From an uncultured Bacteroides sp. (lineage in GTDB: Bacteria > Bacteroidota > Bacteroidia > Bacteroidales > Bacteroidaceae): a DNA stretch of 37,706 bases. Below are positions 6,993 to 16,123 of the stretch, one piece after another (position 1 is the stretch's first letter; each line of letters starts with the position of its first letter). The position numbers and the translations under genes were made by a program. The DNA is taken from assembly GCA_949296855.1 (NCBI GenBank), contig CASFRN010000054.1, positions 1 through 37,706 of the forward strand, written 5' to 3'. Under the pieces are notes generated by a model, which was given only the letters and a program-made list of their open reading frames with translations, was not told where the DNA came from and did no database searches.

Positions 6993-9900
6993 CATCTTAC
7001 TGCATCCGCCTCCTTCAGCATTTCCTTTACAGCCGCTTCCAGCTGCTCATCGATGCCTTGCAAGGATTTTTCAGGACTGTTATATACCTTGATGTCAGGT
7101 TCTAACTGATGATTCTCCATGTAGTTTCCCCGCATGTCCATGCAGCCCACTTGCGGAATGCCGAACACGATGCTGGGGTCTATCTGACGCTCCCACCATA
7201 CGGCGGTCATCGTTCCCGGTACAGGCGCACCGATAAGCTTGCCTATCTTCAGTTCCTTATACACCCATGGGAATCCGTGTGCATTGCTGTAATTGTCCTC
7301 GCAAATCAATACACACGAAGGCTTCAGCCATTTGTTATACGGGTCGCTCCCGATGTATTGCCCGCGCGGAACAAAACGCTGGTATTCCTTTCCGCTCAAG
7401 AGAGTAGCCAAATCATCGTGCAACCAGCCTCCCCCATTATGGCGTGTATCTACTATCACCGCTTCCTTATTCCGGTTCCGGTCGCTCAACAATTCGCTAT
7501 ATACGGTACGGAAACTCGGACTGTCCATGCCTTCCACATGCACGTAAGCGATGCGTCCGCCCGAAAGCTCCTCTACCATTTTCTCGTTGCGTTTCACCCA
7601 TCGCTTGTAGAGCAATTCTTCCTGGCGCGCTTGCGAGATGGCTTTCACCGATACGTCAAACCGCTTTCCGGTGGCTGGATTATACACGGCAAGCAATACG
7701 TTCTTTCCCGCCTTTCCATCCAACATCGGATAATAATCGGTATCTTTCCCTATCGGCTTCCCGTCTATCTTCTCAATAACACATCCTTCTACCACCTCGG
7801 TTTTCTTCACATCGAAAGGTCCCTGCTTGATGATTTCCTTTATCTTCAGCCCTTCACCCGCATAAGCATTGTCGAAGAACACGCCTAAGCAAGCCGTAGC
7901 CAATGTGCGCGAAGGGGCATAGTAACGGGCACCCGTATGCGAACCGTTCAGTTCGCCTAACATCTCGCTCAAGAGTTCTTGGAAATCATGGTTGTTATTG
8001 ATGTGGGGCAAGAAGCGGAGATATGCCTCGCGATAGCCTTTCCAATCCGCTCCATGCAGGTCTGCCACGTAGAATTTCTCTTCCACTTGCTTCCACACGT
8101 GCTCGAACATATAGCGGCGTTCATCGTATGGGCGGTAATTAAACACGGCTTCAAACTCCACGGGTTTGGTCTCGCTCTTTTCCACGTCTATCTTGCGGAT
8201 GCCTCCCTTCGTGCAAAGGAAGAGGTGCTTATTCTCTTTATCCGCTTTGAGCGAACCGTAACCGATGTCCTTCAAAAGAATCTTGGTCTTGTCTTCTTTC
8301 AAGTCGTGTTCCCAAAGGTCATAACCGCCTTCGAACGAAGCCTGATAATACAACTTATCCCCCTTCCCGGTCAACACCGCATCGCCCAAATGCGAAGAGT
8401 TTACCGTAAGCCGGATGATACGGTCGCGGCAATTCTCCAAATCGAACGTAAGCGGTTCCGTTTCCTTCTTGTCTTCTTTCTTTCCTTTCTCTTTTTTCTT
8501 ATCCTCTTTCTTATCCGGCTCTGACTCATCCTCTTTCTTTTCGTCTTCCACCAGTGCCAATTCTTCCTTGCTCATGCGGAAACGTTCGTAAGCGTCGAGG
8601 TCGAAAAACATGATGTAGATATCGCTCTCCGCACCCCAACTTCCGTGGCTCCGGTATCCGGCACGGTCGCTCTCCCATATCATCGCTTTACCGTCCAAGA
8701 CCCATTTGGCATTGGTATCGGTATAGCCGCTCTCGGTCAGGTTATGGATTTCCCCGTTGCCCGAAGCATTGACCAATGCCACATCGTTGTTGTTCCATCC
8801 GCCCGTACCGATGTATCCGCTCAATAGCCAACGGCTATCGGGACTCCATTCGAACCATTGGTCTCCGTCGCTATACGAATATTCATACTTCCCGTCCATG
8901 GCGGTGCAAACGGATTTATCATCCAGGTTAAGCACGCGCAGGGTGGTACGCCGTTCGAGGAATGCCACTTTCTTCCCGTCCGGGCTATACTGAGGCTGGA
9001 ACGAGGTAGCCGTATTATCGGTCAGGCGTTCTTCCTTGATACCGGTGGCGTATGTAAAGAGTTTCTCGTCCTTTACCGTAAGCGAAGCCTGATACACCTG
9101 CCACAATCCGTCGCGTTCCGAAGAATATACTAAACTCCTGCCGTCGGGCGAGAAATCCAAGTCACGCTCCTGCTCGGGCGTATCAGTTATCTTACGGGTG
9201 GTCTTATAATCGGCGGAGGTGACAAACACATCCCCGTGAAGGATGAAAGCGATTTCTTTCCCGTCGGGCGATACCGCTATTTCCGTAGCACCCGAAGTCT
9301 TTATCTGCGGCTCTAAGGCTTGCTCGGTTTGGTCGGTCACGATACGGATAGCTACCTTCCGGGGTTGTTCTCCCTCTTTCAATGTATAAATTTCACCGTT
9401 ATAGCCATAACAAAGCATCCCGTTACGGGCTGCGGTAAGGAAACGTACCGGATGCTGGGTGTGGCGGGTCAATTGCTTTTCGCCCGTTCCGTCCACCTTC
9501 CGCTTATAGACATTGAATGTCCCGTCTTTCTCGCTCAGGTAATAAAACGATGTACCATCCGCGCCCCACACCGGTGTACGGTCTTCTCCGGCAAAATCGG
9601 TGAGCTTCGTATAAGTACGCTTTCCGCTTTCCATCCGGCTCATCCATACATCGCGGGTGATGGACGAAGTATGATGCTTGCGCCAAGGGTCTTCATATCC
9701 CTTTTTATCGTGATAGAGCAAGGTAGTGCCGTCGCTCGCCACGCTAATGTCTTCCATCGGCAAAGAAGAGTAAAGCACGGGGCGTCCGCCTTCGATACTC
9801 ACCTGATACACCTGCGGGAATTGGGCACTGGGAAAAGCCATGTCTTTCGCATCGGGCATCAACGAAGCCTCGTACAACACGTGCCCATTATCGCTAAAAG

Positions 9901-10240
9901 CGATTGGCGTTTCGTTTCCCGAATGGGTGGTAAGCCGTTTCGGAGTCCCTCCGTCCTTACTTACCACATATATGTCGAGGCTTCCCCCGCGGTCGGACGC
10001 AAAAGCTATCCGTGTGCCGTCCGGACTCCATACGGGATGCGTATCGTAAGCCGCATTCGTGGTCAGTTGCATGGCTTTCCCTCCTTGCGGGGAAACCGTA
10101 TAAATATCGCCCTTATAGCAAAAAGCGATGGTGCTTCCGTCGGGCGAGAGGGCACAATAGCGTGTCCATAGCGGGGATTCTTGTGCACCCGCTATCCCTG
10201 CCAGTGCCAGCCCCGCAATCATAAGCAATTGTTTTTTCAT
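6992..10240 (-). CDS. Tricorn-like S41 family peptidase, secreted
   Basis: A 1082-residue protein starting MKKQLLMIAGLALAGIAGAQ, a signal peptide. Residues about 20-550 form WD40/TolB-type beta-propellers with repeated SPDG motifs (WSPDGTRIAF, FSPDGRSL, YSPDGKKVAF). A highly charged Lys/Glu linker lies at about 560-597. The tricorn core with a PDZ-like part (about 780-865) and the S41 fold follow. The nucleophile is Ser985 in EDNYSNAHG, preceded by VDTRHNGGGW near residue 936. Tricorn proteases degrade peptides; Bacteroidota homologues are exported. The frame continues 13 codons upstream to 10279, but the signal peptide fixes ATG 10240. It is last in the minus-strand run from trmB. Confidence 0.9.
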   Translation of the reverse strand: MKKQLLMIAGLALAGIAGAQESPLWTRYCALSPDGSTIAFCYKGDIYTVSPQGGKAMQLTTNAAYDTHPVWSPDGTRIAFASDRGGSLDIYVVSKDGGTPKRLTTHSGNETPIAFSDNGHVLYEASLMPDAKDMAFPSAQFPQVYQVSIEGGRPVLYSSLPMEDISVASDGTTLLYHDKKGYEDPWRKHHTSSITRDVWMSRMESGKRTYTKLTDFAGEDRTPVWGADGTSFYYLSEKDGTFNVYKRKVDGTGEKQLTRHTQHPVRFLTAARNGMLCYGYNGEIYTLKEGEQPRKVAIRIVTDQTEQALEPQIKTSGATEIAVSPDGKEIAFILHGDVFVTSADYKTTRKITDTPEQERDLDFSPDGRSLVYSSERDGLWQVYQASLTVKDEKLFTYATGIKEERLTDNTATSFQPQYSPDGKKVAFLERRTTLRVLNLDDKSVCTAMDGKYEYSYSDGDQWFEWSPDSRWLLSGYIGTGGWNNNDVALVNASGNGEIHNLTESGYTDTNAKWVLDGKAMIWESDRAGYRSHGSWGAESDIYIMFFDLDAYERFRMSKEELALVEDEKKEDESEPDKKEDKKKEKGKKEDKKETEPLTFDLENCRDRIIRLTVNSSHLGDAVLTGKGDKLYYQASFEGGYDLWEHDLKEDKTKILLKDIGYGSLKADKENKHLFLCTKGGIRKIDVEKSETKPVEFEAVFNYRPYDERRYMFEHVWKQVEEKFYVADLHGADWKGYREAYLRFLPHINNNHDFQELLSEMLGELNGSHTGARYYAPSRTLATACLGVFFDNAYAGEGLKIKEIIKQGPFDVKKTEVVEGCVIEKIDGKPIGKDTDYYPMLDGKAGKNVLLAVYNPATGKRFDVSVKAISQARQEELLYKRWVKRNEKMVEELSGGRIAYVHVEGMDSPSFRTVYSELLSDRNRNKEAVIVDTRHNGGGWLHDDLATLLSGKEYQRFVPRGQYIGSDPYNKWLKPSCVLICEDNYSNAHGFPWVYKELKIGKLIGAPVPGTMTAVWWERQIDPSIVFGIPQVGCMDMRGNYMENHQLEPDIKVYNSPEKSLQGIDEQLEAAVKEMLKEADAVR

Positions 10241-10254
10241 ATTGATTTTTTTAC

Positions 10255-10310
10255 AAACGCAAAGACACAAAAAGCGCAAAAGCTCTGTGTCTCCGTGTCT
10301 CTGTGTTCCA
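10255..10310. repeat. Dispersed ACACAGA-type repeat (weak copy)
   Basis: ACGCAAAGACACAAAAAGCG is followed by CTGTGTCTCCGTGTCTCTGT, giving CACAGA/TCTGTG complementarity like the repeats at 5713 and 24170. It fills most of the 81 bases between the AlkZ-related gene and the peptidase start. Confidence 0.55.
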
Positions 10311-10321
10311 TTTCTTATTAT

Positions 10322-11008
10322 CTATCCTATCAGCTCCAGCAATTTCTTTTCGGGCGCATCGGGAAACAAACCGTGCAAGTGCGCGTGTATCTTCCGGTAC
10401 GACTCTTCGGGCGTGCATCCCGCATCCTGCCTTCCGTAAAGCGCTTCGGGCGTAGTATAGCGCGCCACACCCCAGCCGTAAGGCCTGCCATGGCGGTCGA
10501 TGTTATACTCGAAATCAGAAATGACGATGTGCATCCCCATCATCAGACGGGTCAGTATCGGGTCGAGCGAAACCTTTCCTTCGCCTTGCATCGTGTCCAC
10601 CAAGTCGGTCTTCCGCCGATGTCCCCGCCCCTTGGCAAAGCCCAACAGGCGGCGCAATTCTTTCACGGTCACGCTCCCTTCTCCCCATACGGTCTGAAGC
10701 ACCACCTCATCCAACGCCTGTGTATCTTCATCCTTCGCATACCGGCGCGAACGTCGCCAGTTCATCAAGTGGGGCAACCATTCAAGGCTGACATATCCCG
10801 CCTTCTTATTATAGAGCTTGCCGTAGGCGCAATGTCCCTCACGGATGACCGGACCTTTCCATTCCCACGGTCCTTCTTCCTCATCCGAGAACCAATACTC
10901 CCATGCCGTCCGCTCCTCGATGGAGAAACCGGGAATGCCGCACCGGAAGAACGGCAGGAAGCCCAACTCCAGCACCTGACGTTCCATATCTTCAGCCGAA
11001 CGTATCAT
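10322..11008 (-). CDS. AlkZ-related protein (winged-helix, putative DNA glycosylase-like)
   Basis: A 228-residue soluble basic protein beginning MIRSAEDMERQVLELGFLPF. It has Trp/Arg-rich stretches (WLPHLMNWRRSRRYAKDED), a helix-turn-helix-like segment SVTVKELRRLLGFAKGRG, and a YGWGVARYTTPEALYG segment near the C-terminus. It resembles the short Bacteroidota proteins called AlkZ-related, distantly linked to the AlkZ/YcaQ winged-helix glycosylases that unhook DNA crosslinks. It is about half the length of true AlkZ, and I cannot see the QxQ or QxD catalytic pair, so enzymatic activity is uncertain. It lies between mrp and the peptidase on the same strand, separated from mrp by a palindromic repeat. 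Confidence 0.6.
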   Translation of the reverse strand: MIRSAEDMERQVLELGFLPFFRCGIPGFSIEERTAWEYWFSDEEEGPWEWKGPVIREGHCAYGKLYNKKAGYVSLEWLPHLMNWRRSRRYAKDEDTQALDEVVLQTVWGEGSVTVKELRRLLGFAKGRGHRRKTDLVDTMQGEGKVSLDPILTRLMMGMHIVISDFEYNIDRHGRPYGWGVARYTTPEALYGRQDAGCTPEESYRKIHAHLHGLFPDAPEKKLLELIG

Positions 11009-11098
11009 TTATTTACGATTTAGCAATTTACAATTTACGATTAAACCGTTTTAATGCCGCACGGCAAATTGTAAATCGTAAATTGTAAAATTTTAAAT
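11008..11098. repeat. AT-rich inverted repeat (TTTACGATT type)
   Basis: ATTTACGATTTAGCAATT at about 11010-11027 pairs with AATTGTAAATCGTAAATT at about 11076-11093, with extra copies of TTTACAATTTACGA between them. It occupies the whole gap between mrp and the AlkZ-related gene, so it may act as a processing or attenuation hairpin in that transcript. Confidence 0.75.
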
Positions 11099-11103
11099 GA
11101 TAA

Positions 11104-12204
11104 TTACTTATGCGTTTCCACAATCTTCGTAGGAGCCAGCTCGGCATTGCGTTTCTCGGTTTGCGCCACCACATTGCGAGCCAAGTCCATAAACGCCTGA
11201 CCGGTTACCGAATCCTCGTCCAACGCTACGGGCGTACCCTTGTCGCCGTTCTCGCAAATGCTTTGGACGATAGGGATTTGTCCCAACAGAGGCACGTTCA
11301 GTTCTTCTGCCAACCGCTTCGTACCTTCCTTGCCGAACAGGTAATACTTGTTCTCCGGAAGCTCGGCGGGCGTGAACCACGACATGTTTTCCACCAATCC
11401 AAGGATGGGCACATTCACCTTATCGTTCATATACATATTGATTCCCTTGCGCGCATCAGCCAATGCCACTTCTTGCGGCGTGCTCACGATGACCGCTCCC
11501 GTAATAGCCAAAGTCTGCAACAAAGTAAGGTGAATGTCGCTCGTGCCCGGAGGCGTGTCGAGGATGAAATAATCCAACTCGCCCCAGTTGGCATCGCCCA
11601 CCAATTGCTTCAAGGCATTGCTCGCCATTCCTCCGCGCCAAAGAGTGGCTTGGTCGGGATTGACAAAGAAACCGATAGACAAGAGCTTGATGCCGTATTT
11701 CTCTATCGGGACAATCAGGTCGCGCCCCTCGACGGTTTCGGCATACGGACGCGCGTCTTCCACCTGGAACATTTTCGGCACCGAAGGACCGAAGATGTCG
11801 GCATCCAGCAAGCCTACTTTATAGCCTAACTTCGAGAGAGCCACCGCCAAATTGGCAGCAATGGTAGACTTACCCACACCGCCTTTGCCCGACGATACGG
11901 CTATCACGTTCTTCACCTGCGGAAGCATCTTGCCCGGCTCGGGACGCGCCGCCTGACGGCTCTCGGTGGCAATGCTCACCTCCACGTCTTTCGATACATA
12001 CGTATGAATAGCGGTCTCAGCCGATTTCACTACCGATTTCATAAACGGGTCGGTCGGTTTCTCAAAGATAAGCGAGAAACTGACCTTCATCCCGTCAATA
12101 CGCATATTGTCCGCCACCATTTCGGCTTCGACAATATTCTTCCCGTTTCCGGGATAACGCACCGTTGCCAGCGCGTCTAAAATCAATTTCGGATAAAGAG
12201 TCAT
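11104..12204 (-). CDS. Mrp/ApbC-type P-loop ATPase, iron-sulfur cluster carrier family
   Basis: A 366-residue protein. An N-terminal MIP18/DUF59 domain (about 1-85) is followed by a Mrp/NBP35 NTPase domain with the deviant Walker A SSGKGGVGKSTIAANLAV, switch motif GLLDADIFGPSVPKMF, and DYFILDTPPGTSDIHLTL. In most Mrp/NBP35 proteins two Cys in a CxxC motif bind the bridging Fe-S cluster just after VENMS; here the sequence is VENMSWFTPAELPENKYYLFG-like without any Cys pair. The ATPase is complete, so a role in Fe-S assembly is likely but cluster binding may differ. ATG 12204 is preferred over 12225 because MTLYPKLILDAL begins the conserved domain. Confidence 0.88.
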   Translation of the reverse strand: MTLYPKLILDALATVRYPGNGKNIVEAEMVADNMRIDGMKVSFSLIFEKPTDPFMKSVVKSAETAIHTYVSKDVEVSIATESRQAARPEPGKMLPQVKNVIAVSSGKGGVGKSTIAANLAVALSKLGYKVGLLDADIFGPSVPKMFQVEDARPYAETVEGRDLIVPIEKYGIKLLSIGFFVNPDQATLWRGGMASNALKQLVGDANWGELDYFILDTPPGTSDIHLTLLQTLAITGAVIVSTPQEVALADARKGINMYMNDKVNVPILGLVENMSWFTPAELPENKYYLFGKEGTKRLAEELNVPLLGQIPIVQSICENGDKGTPVALDEDSVTGQAFMDLARNVVAQTEKRNAELAPTKIVETHK

Positions 12205-12213
12205 AGTTCTTTT

Positions 12214-12364
12214 TTTATTTATCATACACCACAGATTACACGGATTTAAACAATTAATAATTAAAAGTGAATAATGAATAACGGAATGCGTTTTCGCTTG
12301 TCATTATTAACTATTAATTGTTCATTATTAATTATTTCAATCCGTGTCCTCTGTGGTGAAAAAA
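12214..12364. repeat. Nested AT-rich inverted repeat between trmB and mrp
   Basis: The outer arms are CACCACAGATTACACGGATT (about 12229-12248) and AATCCGTG plus TCTGTGGTG (about 12340-12359). The inner arms are AATTAATAATTAAAAGTGAA-like and TTCATTATTAATTATT-like stretches. The whole 166-base gap between trmB and mrp is this structure, with no ORF. It appears to be a dispersed palindrome with a second palindrome nested in it. Confidence 0.7.
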
Positions 12365-12370
12365 TCCATA

Positions 12371-13129
12371 TCATTTGCTTGTTTTCAGCCCGCTCCGTTT
12401 GCTCCGGTTATAGCTGCGGTAATCGTCCAGTTCGATTTCCACATCCGGCTCTATCAGTTCGCCTTCCTGAGGCAGGCGGAAGCGGATGTACTTGATGCTC
12501 AGTCCGCGGTCCAGCCATTGCTGCTCGTAATACGTACGGATGCGCAGGATATCGTCGTCCAAGCCCGAATGATACAAATCATCGGTGATGAACTCCACCG
12601 GGAAACGGTTCGCCTCTATCATGCACCGGGTATAAGTGAACATAAAGTTACTGTCCGTCTTCAGGTGCACCAGCCCGCCGGGCACAAGGAACTTGCGGTA
12701 ACGCTCCATGAAGTAAGTCGAAGTGAGCCGCTTGGTCACCTTCTTCATCTGCGGGTCGGAGAAAGTCAGCCAAATTTCGCTTACCTCTCCCGGAGCGAAG
12801 AAACGGTCGATGATTTCGATGTTCGTGCGCAGAAACGCCACGTTCGCCAATCCCTCTTCATGAGCCTGCTTGGCTCCCGTCCACATACGCGCTCCCTTGA
12901 TGTCCACCCCGATGAAGTTCTTCTCCGGATAGCGGCGTGCCAGCCCCACGGTATATTCACCTCTCCCGCACCCCAATTCCAAAACAATCGGATGGCCGTT
13001 CCGGAAGAAATCGCGGTTCCAGTTCCCTTTCATCTCGCAAGGCGCGTCCGCCACCTGCGAGTACGGATATTCGAATACGTGCGGATATTCCGCCATGTCG
13101 GCAAATTTCGCTAATTTTCCTTTTCCCAT
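12371..13129 (-). CDS. trmB: tRNA (guanine(46)-N7)-methyltransferase
   Basis: A 252-residue class I SAM-dependent methyltransferase. The SAM site is [20 protein letters not shown] at about residues 51-70, followed by [19 protein letters not shown]. The TrmB signature is [11 protein letters not shown] with the following [12 protein letters not shown], and a late [10 protein letters not shown]. The enzyme makes m7G46 in the variable loop of tRNAs. Length and motif order are those of a complete TrmB. It is the first gene of the minus-strand run, with a good Bacteroides promoter at 13159-13190 giving a leader of about 20-25 bases. Confidence 0.93.
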   Translation of the reverse strand: MGKGKLAKFADMAEYPHVFEYPYSQVADAPCEMKGNWNRDFFRNGHPIVLELGCGRGEYTVGLARRYPEKNFIGVDIKGARMWTGAKQAHEEGLANVAFLRTNIEIIDRFFAPGEVSEIWLTFSDPQMKKVTKRLTSTYFMERYRKFLVPGGLVHLKTDSNFMFTYTRCMIEANRFPVEFITDDLYHSGLDDDILRIRTYYEQQWLDRGLSIKYIRFRLPQEGELIEPDVEIELDDYRSYNRSKRSGLKTSK

Positions 13130-13158
13130 TACTTACAGATTAATCGTAATTCAGGGAG

Positions 13159-13190
13159 CAAATGTACGGATTTTCGGTGGAAACTGCAAA
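13159..13190 (-). promoter_or_regulatory. Bacteroides-type promoter for trmB
   Basis: On the minus strand, TTTG (13190-13187) and TACATTTG (13166-13159) are separated by 20 bases, close to the TTTG-N19-TAnnTTTG consensus. Transcription would begin about 20-25 bases before the trmB ATG. It is the best two-part promoter match in the window. Confidence 0.65.
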
Positions 13191-13473
13191 TTGAAGAAAG
13201 AACTTGATTAAATAAAGGATTTCCAACTCTGTTACAGATGAATGGACTTCCCGTCCTTTGTAATGAATGCTGTCCTACAAGAGTTGACAATTCCCAACAT
13301 ATTTGCTCAAGGAAACGCACATATATGCATTATCCTATCCAAGCGTTTACTAAGCCCGAAGGATATAACATCCCGTGCGCCCGCAGCCGCCTGTTTTAAA
13401 ATCCATCGCCATTACACAGGTTTTGAAAATTTAAATAATACGCCCCATGCTTCAATATATCCAAAATATTCAC
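13191..13473. other. Gene-free stretch between trmB and purM
   Basis: About 280 bases between the divergent trmB and purM promoters. The only open frames (about 85 codons on plus from 13242, 63 codons on minus) lack any recognisable domain or start context and overlap the promoter regions. No strong hairpin or repeat is seen. The stretch is longer than two promoters need, so a regulatory site is possible but nothing specific is visible. Confidence 0.5.
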
Positions 13474-13481
13474 TACCTTTG
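13474..13481 (+). promoter_or_regulatory. -7 promoter element for purM
   Basis: TACCTTTG matches TAnnTTTG exactly, 29 bases before the purM ATG. A TTTG -33 element is not evident at the expected spacing. Confidence 0.55.
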
Positions 13482-13510
13482 CAAATCAATAATTTATAAC
13501 ATAAATCCTT

Positions 13511-14683
13511 ATGAGCAACCAACGATATATGCAACGCGGCGTTTCGGCATCGAAAGAAGACGTGCACAACGCTATCAAAAACATCGATAAAGGTATTTTC
13601 CCGAAAGCATTCTGCAAAATCATCCCCGACATCTTGGGCGGAGACCCTGAATATTGCAACATCATGCATGCCGACGGCGCCGGCACCAAATCTTCCTTGG
13701 CTTACATGTACTGGAAAGAGACGGGCGACCTCTCGGTATGGAAAGGCATCGCTCAAGATGCGCTGATTATGAACATCGATGACTTGCTTTGCGTGGGAGC
13801 CGTAGACAATATCTTAGTATCTTCCACCATCGGACGCAACAAATTACTGGTGCCGGGCGAAGTGATTTCAGCCATCATCAACGGTACGGACGAATTGCTT
13901 GCCGAATTGCGTGATATGGGTGTAGGCGTATATGCCACCGGAGGCGAGACCGCCGATGTGGGCGACTTGGTGCGCACCATCATCGTGGATAGCACCGTGA
14001 CCTGCCGCATGAAACGCGCCGACGTGATAGACAATGCCAACATCCGTCCGGGAGACGTCATCGTGGGACTCGCGTCATACGGTCAAGCCACCTACGAAAA
14101 AGAATACAACGGCGGTATGGGAAGCAACGGACTGACCTCGGCACGCCACGATGTATTCGCCAAATACCTTGCCGGGAAATATCCCGAAAGCTACGACCAT
14201 GCCGTACCCGAAGAACTGGTCTATAGCGGGCGTTTGAGCTTGACCGATGCCGTAGAAGGCTCGCCCGTCAATGCCGGAAAGTTAGTGCTCTCCCCCACCC
14301 GCACATACGCTCCGGTGGTAAAGAAATTGCTCGACGCACTCCGTCCCGAAATCCACGGCATGGTGCATTGTTCGGGAGGCGCACAGACCAAGGTGCTTCA
14401 CTTCGTAGGCGATAATTGCCGGGTGATAAAAGACAACCTCTTCCCCGTTCCTCCCCTCTTCCGTACCATCAAGGAACAGAGCGGAACCGACTGGGACGAG
14501 ATGTACAAGGTATTCAACATGGGCCATCGCTTAGAGGTATATCTCTCGCCCGAACATGCCGAAGAGGTCATCGCCATCTCGAAATCGTTCAACATCGACG
14601 CGCAGGTCATCGGACGCATCGAAGAAAGCGACCGTAAAGAGCTGATTATCCGGAGCGAGTTCGGGGAGTTCAAGTATGAATAA
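13511..14683 (+). CDS. purM: Phosphoribosylformylglycinamidine cyclo-ligase (AIR synthase), Bacteroidota type
   Basis: A 390-residue PurM-superfamily protein. The N-terminal half holds MHADGAGTKSSLA and DLLCVGAVDNILVS, then an ATGGETADVGDLVRTI segment that marks AIR synthase; the C-terminal half holds GMVHCSGGAQTKVLHF. AIR synthase closes the imidazole ring in purine synthesis with ATP. The protein is longer than E. coli PurM (345 residues) and diverges from it; Bacteroidota copies are sometimes labelled only AIR synthase-related. prfA and pyrF downstream fit the usual Bacteroides order, but two extra genes lie between. Confidence 0.85.
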   Translation: MSNQRYMQRGVSASKEDVHNAIKNIDKGIFPKAFCKIIPDILGGDPEYCNIMHADGAGTKSSLAYMYWKETGDLSVWKGIAQDALIMNIDDLLCVGAVDNILVSSTIGRNKLLVPGEVISAIINGTDELLAELRDMGVGVYATGGETADVGDLVRTIIVDSTVTCRMKRADVIDNANIRPGDVIVGLASYGQATYEKEYNGGMGSNGLTSARHDVFAKYLAGKYPESYDHAVPEELVYSGRLSLTDAVEGSPVNAGKLVLSPTRTYAPVVKKLLDALRPEIHGMVHCSGGAQTKVLHFVGDNCRVIKDNLFPVPPLFRTIKEQSGTDWDEMYKVFNMGHRLEVYLSPEHAEEVIAISKSFNIDAQVIGRIEESDRKELIIRSEFGEFKYE

Positions 14684-14945
14684 ACCGATATTATACAAAC
14701 GCCGTGGCATTATACTCTCGCTTCTATATCTCATCATAGAAACGGGATTGCTTGCCGTATACTATGCGTATGACGAACGGTGCCTATTCATATTCGCCCT
14801 GATGCTTACGCCGCTTGCCATCCCCTACATCGCTTCCACCTGCTTCGGGGCATACTACCGAAACACATGGAGTCAGAAACGATGGGCAATAACGGCAATA
14901 GCATGGCTGGTTATGACAAGCGGATTGGCATGGGTGTTGAATTAA
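14676..14945 (+). CDS. Small three-helix membrane protein of unknown function
   Basis: An 89-residue protein whose ATG overlaps the purM stop by eight bases, suggesting coupled translation. Three hydrophobic segments fall at about residues 11-31 (GIILSLLYLIIETGLLAVYY), 37-57 and 69-87, separated by short charged loops (YDERC and YYRNTWSQKRW). I do not recognise the family. The length, overlap and clear membrane topology argue that it is real. It is followed 20 bases later by the Fic gene; whether the two are functionally linked is unknown. Confidence 0.65.
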   Translation: MNKPILYKRRGIILSLLYLIIETGLLAVYYAYDERCLFIFALMLTPLAIPYIASTCFGAYYRNTWSQKRWAITAIAWLVMTSGLAWVLN

Positions 14946-14965
14946 AAGATAAATGAAGGAAGAAT

Positions 14966-16114
14966 ATGGAAGAGCAACAATATAAAATCAAAGAACTACC
15001 TTTTGCTTTTGATATAGAGACAAAAGCGGTATTAAAGCAACTGAATCTGTCAAACAAGAAATTGGCAGAACTGAAGGGTGTTGCCTTAACCATACCTAAC
15101 GAAAATATACTTATTAATACATTGACCCTACAAGAAGCACGGGAAAGTTCTGCCATAGAAAACATAGTTACGACCCAAGATGACTTATATAAAGCCGACT
15201 TAGATTTAAAGGACGCCGTTATCAATGCTTCTACCAAGGAGGTTCTTAACTACCGACAAGCTTTGCAACATGGTTTTAATCTGGTACGGCAAAAGAAACT
15301 GCTTACTAATAACACCATCAAAGAAATCCAGCAACAATTGGAATGCAATTCAGCTGGATTTCGAGCTTTACCCGGAACTATGTTGAAAAGTTCTGACGGG
15401 CGAATCGTTTATACCCCGCCCCAAGACAAAGAGGAAGTAGAACGCTTGATGGCAAATTTGGAATGCTTTATCAACGATGAGAGTTTATCCCCATACGATC
15501 CTCTAATCAAAATGGCTATTATACATCATCAATTTGAAAGCATCCATCCTTTTTACGATGGAAATGGACGCACGGGACGTATCATTTGCATTCTTTATTT
15601 AGTAATGAATAATTTGTTAGACATACCTATCCTCTACCTAAGCCGATACATTACTCGTAATAAGAATGAATACTACCGGCTTTTGCAAGCCATCAGAAAC
15701 AATGACAATTTGAAACAATGGGAAGCATGGATTTTGTTCATGTTGAAAGGAGTGGAACAAACAGCAGGAGAAACAATTGAGTTGGTAAAAAACATCTCTG
15801 CCCTCATGCAACAATACAAACAAACTTTACGTCCGCTATTCGGTAAACAATATAAGCACGAATTACTGAATAATTTATTCTTTCATCCATATACAAAAAT
15901 TGAATTTGTAGAGCGTGACATGATGGTACAAAGAAAAACAGCTACCAAATATCTGGAGACAATCGTAGAACAAGGATTATTAGAAAAAGTCAAGATATGG
16001 AAAACAAATTATTATATTAATACAGCATTAGTTAATTTGTTTACAAATCAAGAAACTCAACCGATGCCTCCTCAAACAATAGTAGAATCAGTTTTTGAAA
16101 AAAAGGCACCATAA
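14966..16114 (+). CDS. Fic family protein (probable AMP-transferase) with N-terminal inhibitory motif and winged helix
   Basis: A 382-residue protein. The Fic core motif HPFYDGNGRTGR begins at His194, the catalytic His, and is a perfect HPFx(D/E)GNGRxxR match. An inhibitory (S/T)xxxE(G/N) motif is at Ser61-Glu65-Asn66 (SSAIEN), which marks a class II, self-inhibited Fic enzyme whose Glu blocks ATP. The C-terminal part (about 300-365) looks like a winged helix. Fic enzymes usually transfer AMP to a Ser, Thr or Tyr of a target protein; the target here is unknown. The gene is visibly more AT-rich than purM and prfA, with codon choice unlike theirs, suggesting acquisition. No separate antitoxin gene is needed for this class. 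Confidence 0.9.
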   Translation: MEEQQYKIKELPFAFDIETKAVLKQLNLSNKKLAELKGVALTIPNENILINTLTLQEARESSAIENIVTTQDDLYKADLDLKDAVINASTKEVLNYRQALQHGFNLVRQKKLLTNNTIKEIQQQLECNSAGFRALPGTMLKSSDGRIVYTPPQDKEEVERLMANLECFINDESLSPYDPLIKMAIIHHQFESIHPFYDGNGRTGRIICILYLVMNNLLDIPILYLSRYITRNKNEYYRLLQAIRNNDNLKQWEAWILFMLKGVEQTAGETIELVKNISALMQQYKQTLRPLFGKQYKHELLNNLFFHPYTKIEFVERDMMVQRKTATKYLETIVEQGLLEKVKIWKTNYYINTALVNLFTNQETQPMPPQTIVESVFEKKAP

Positions 16115-16123
16115 TTCCATATA

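Noticed and set aside
9320..10171. 283-codon plus-strand open frame
   Set aside because: It lies opposite the S41 peptidase beta-propeller region and shows no domain.
13242..13499. 85-codon plus-strand open frame upstream of purM
   Set aside because: It overlaps the purM promoter, ends just before the purM start, and lacks a domain or credible start context.
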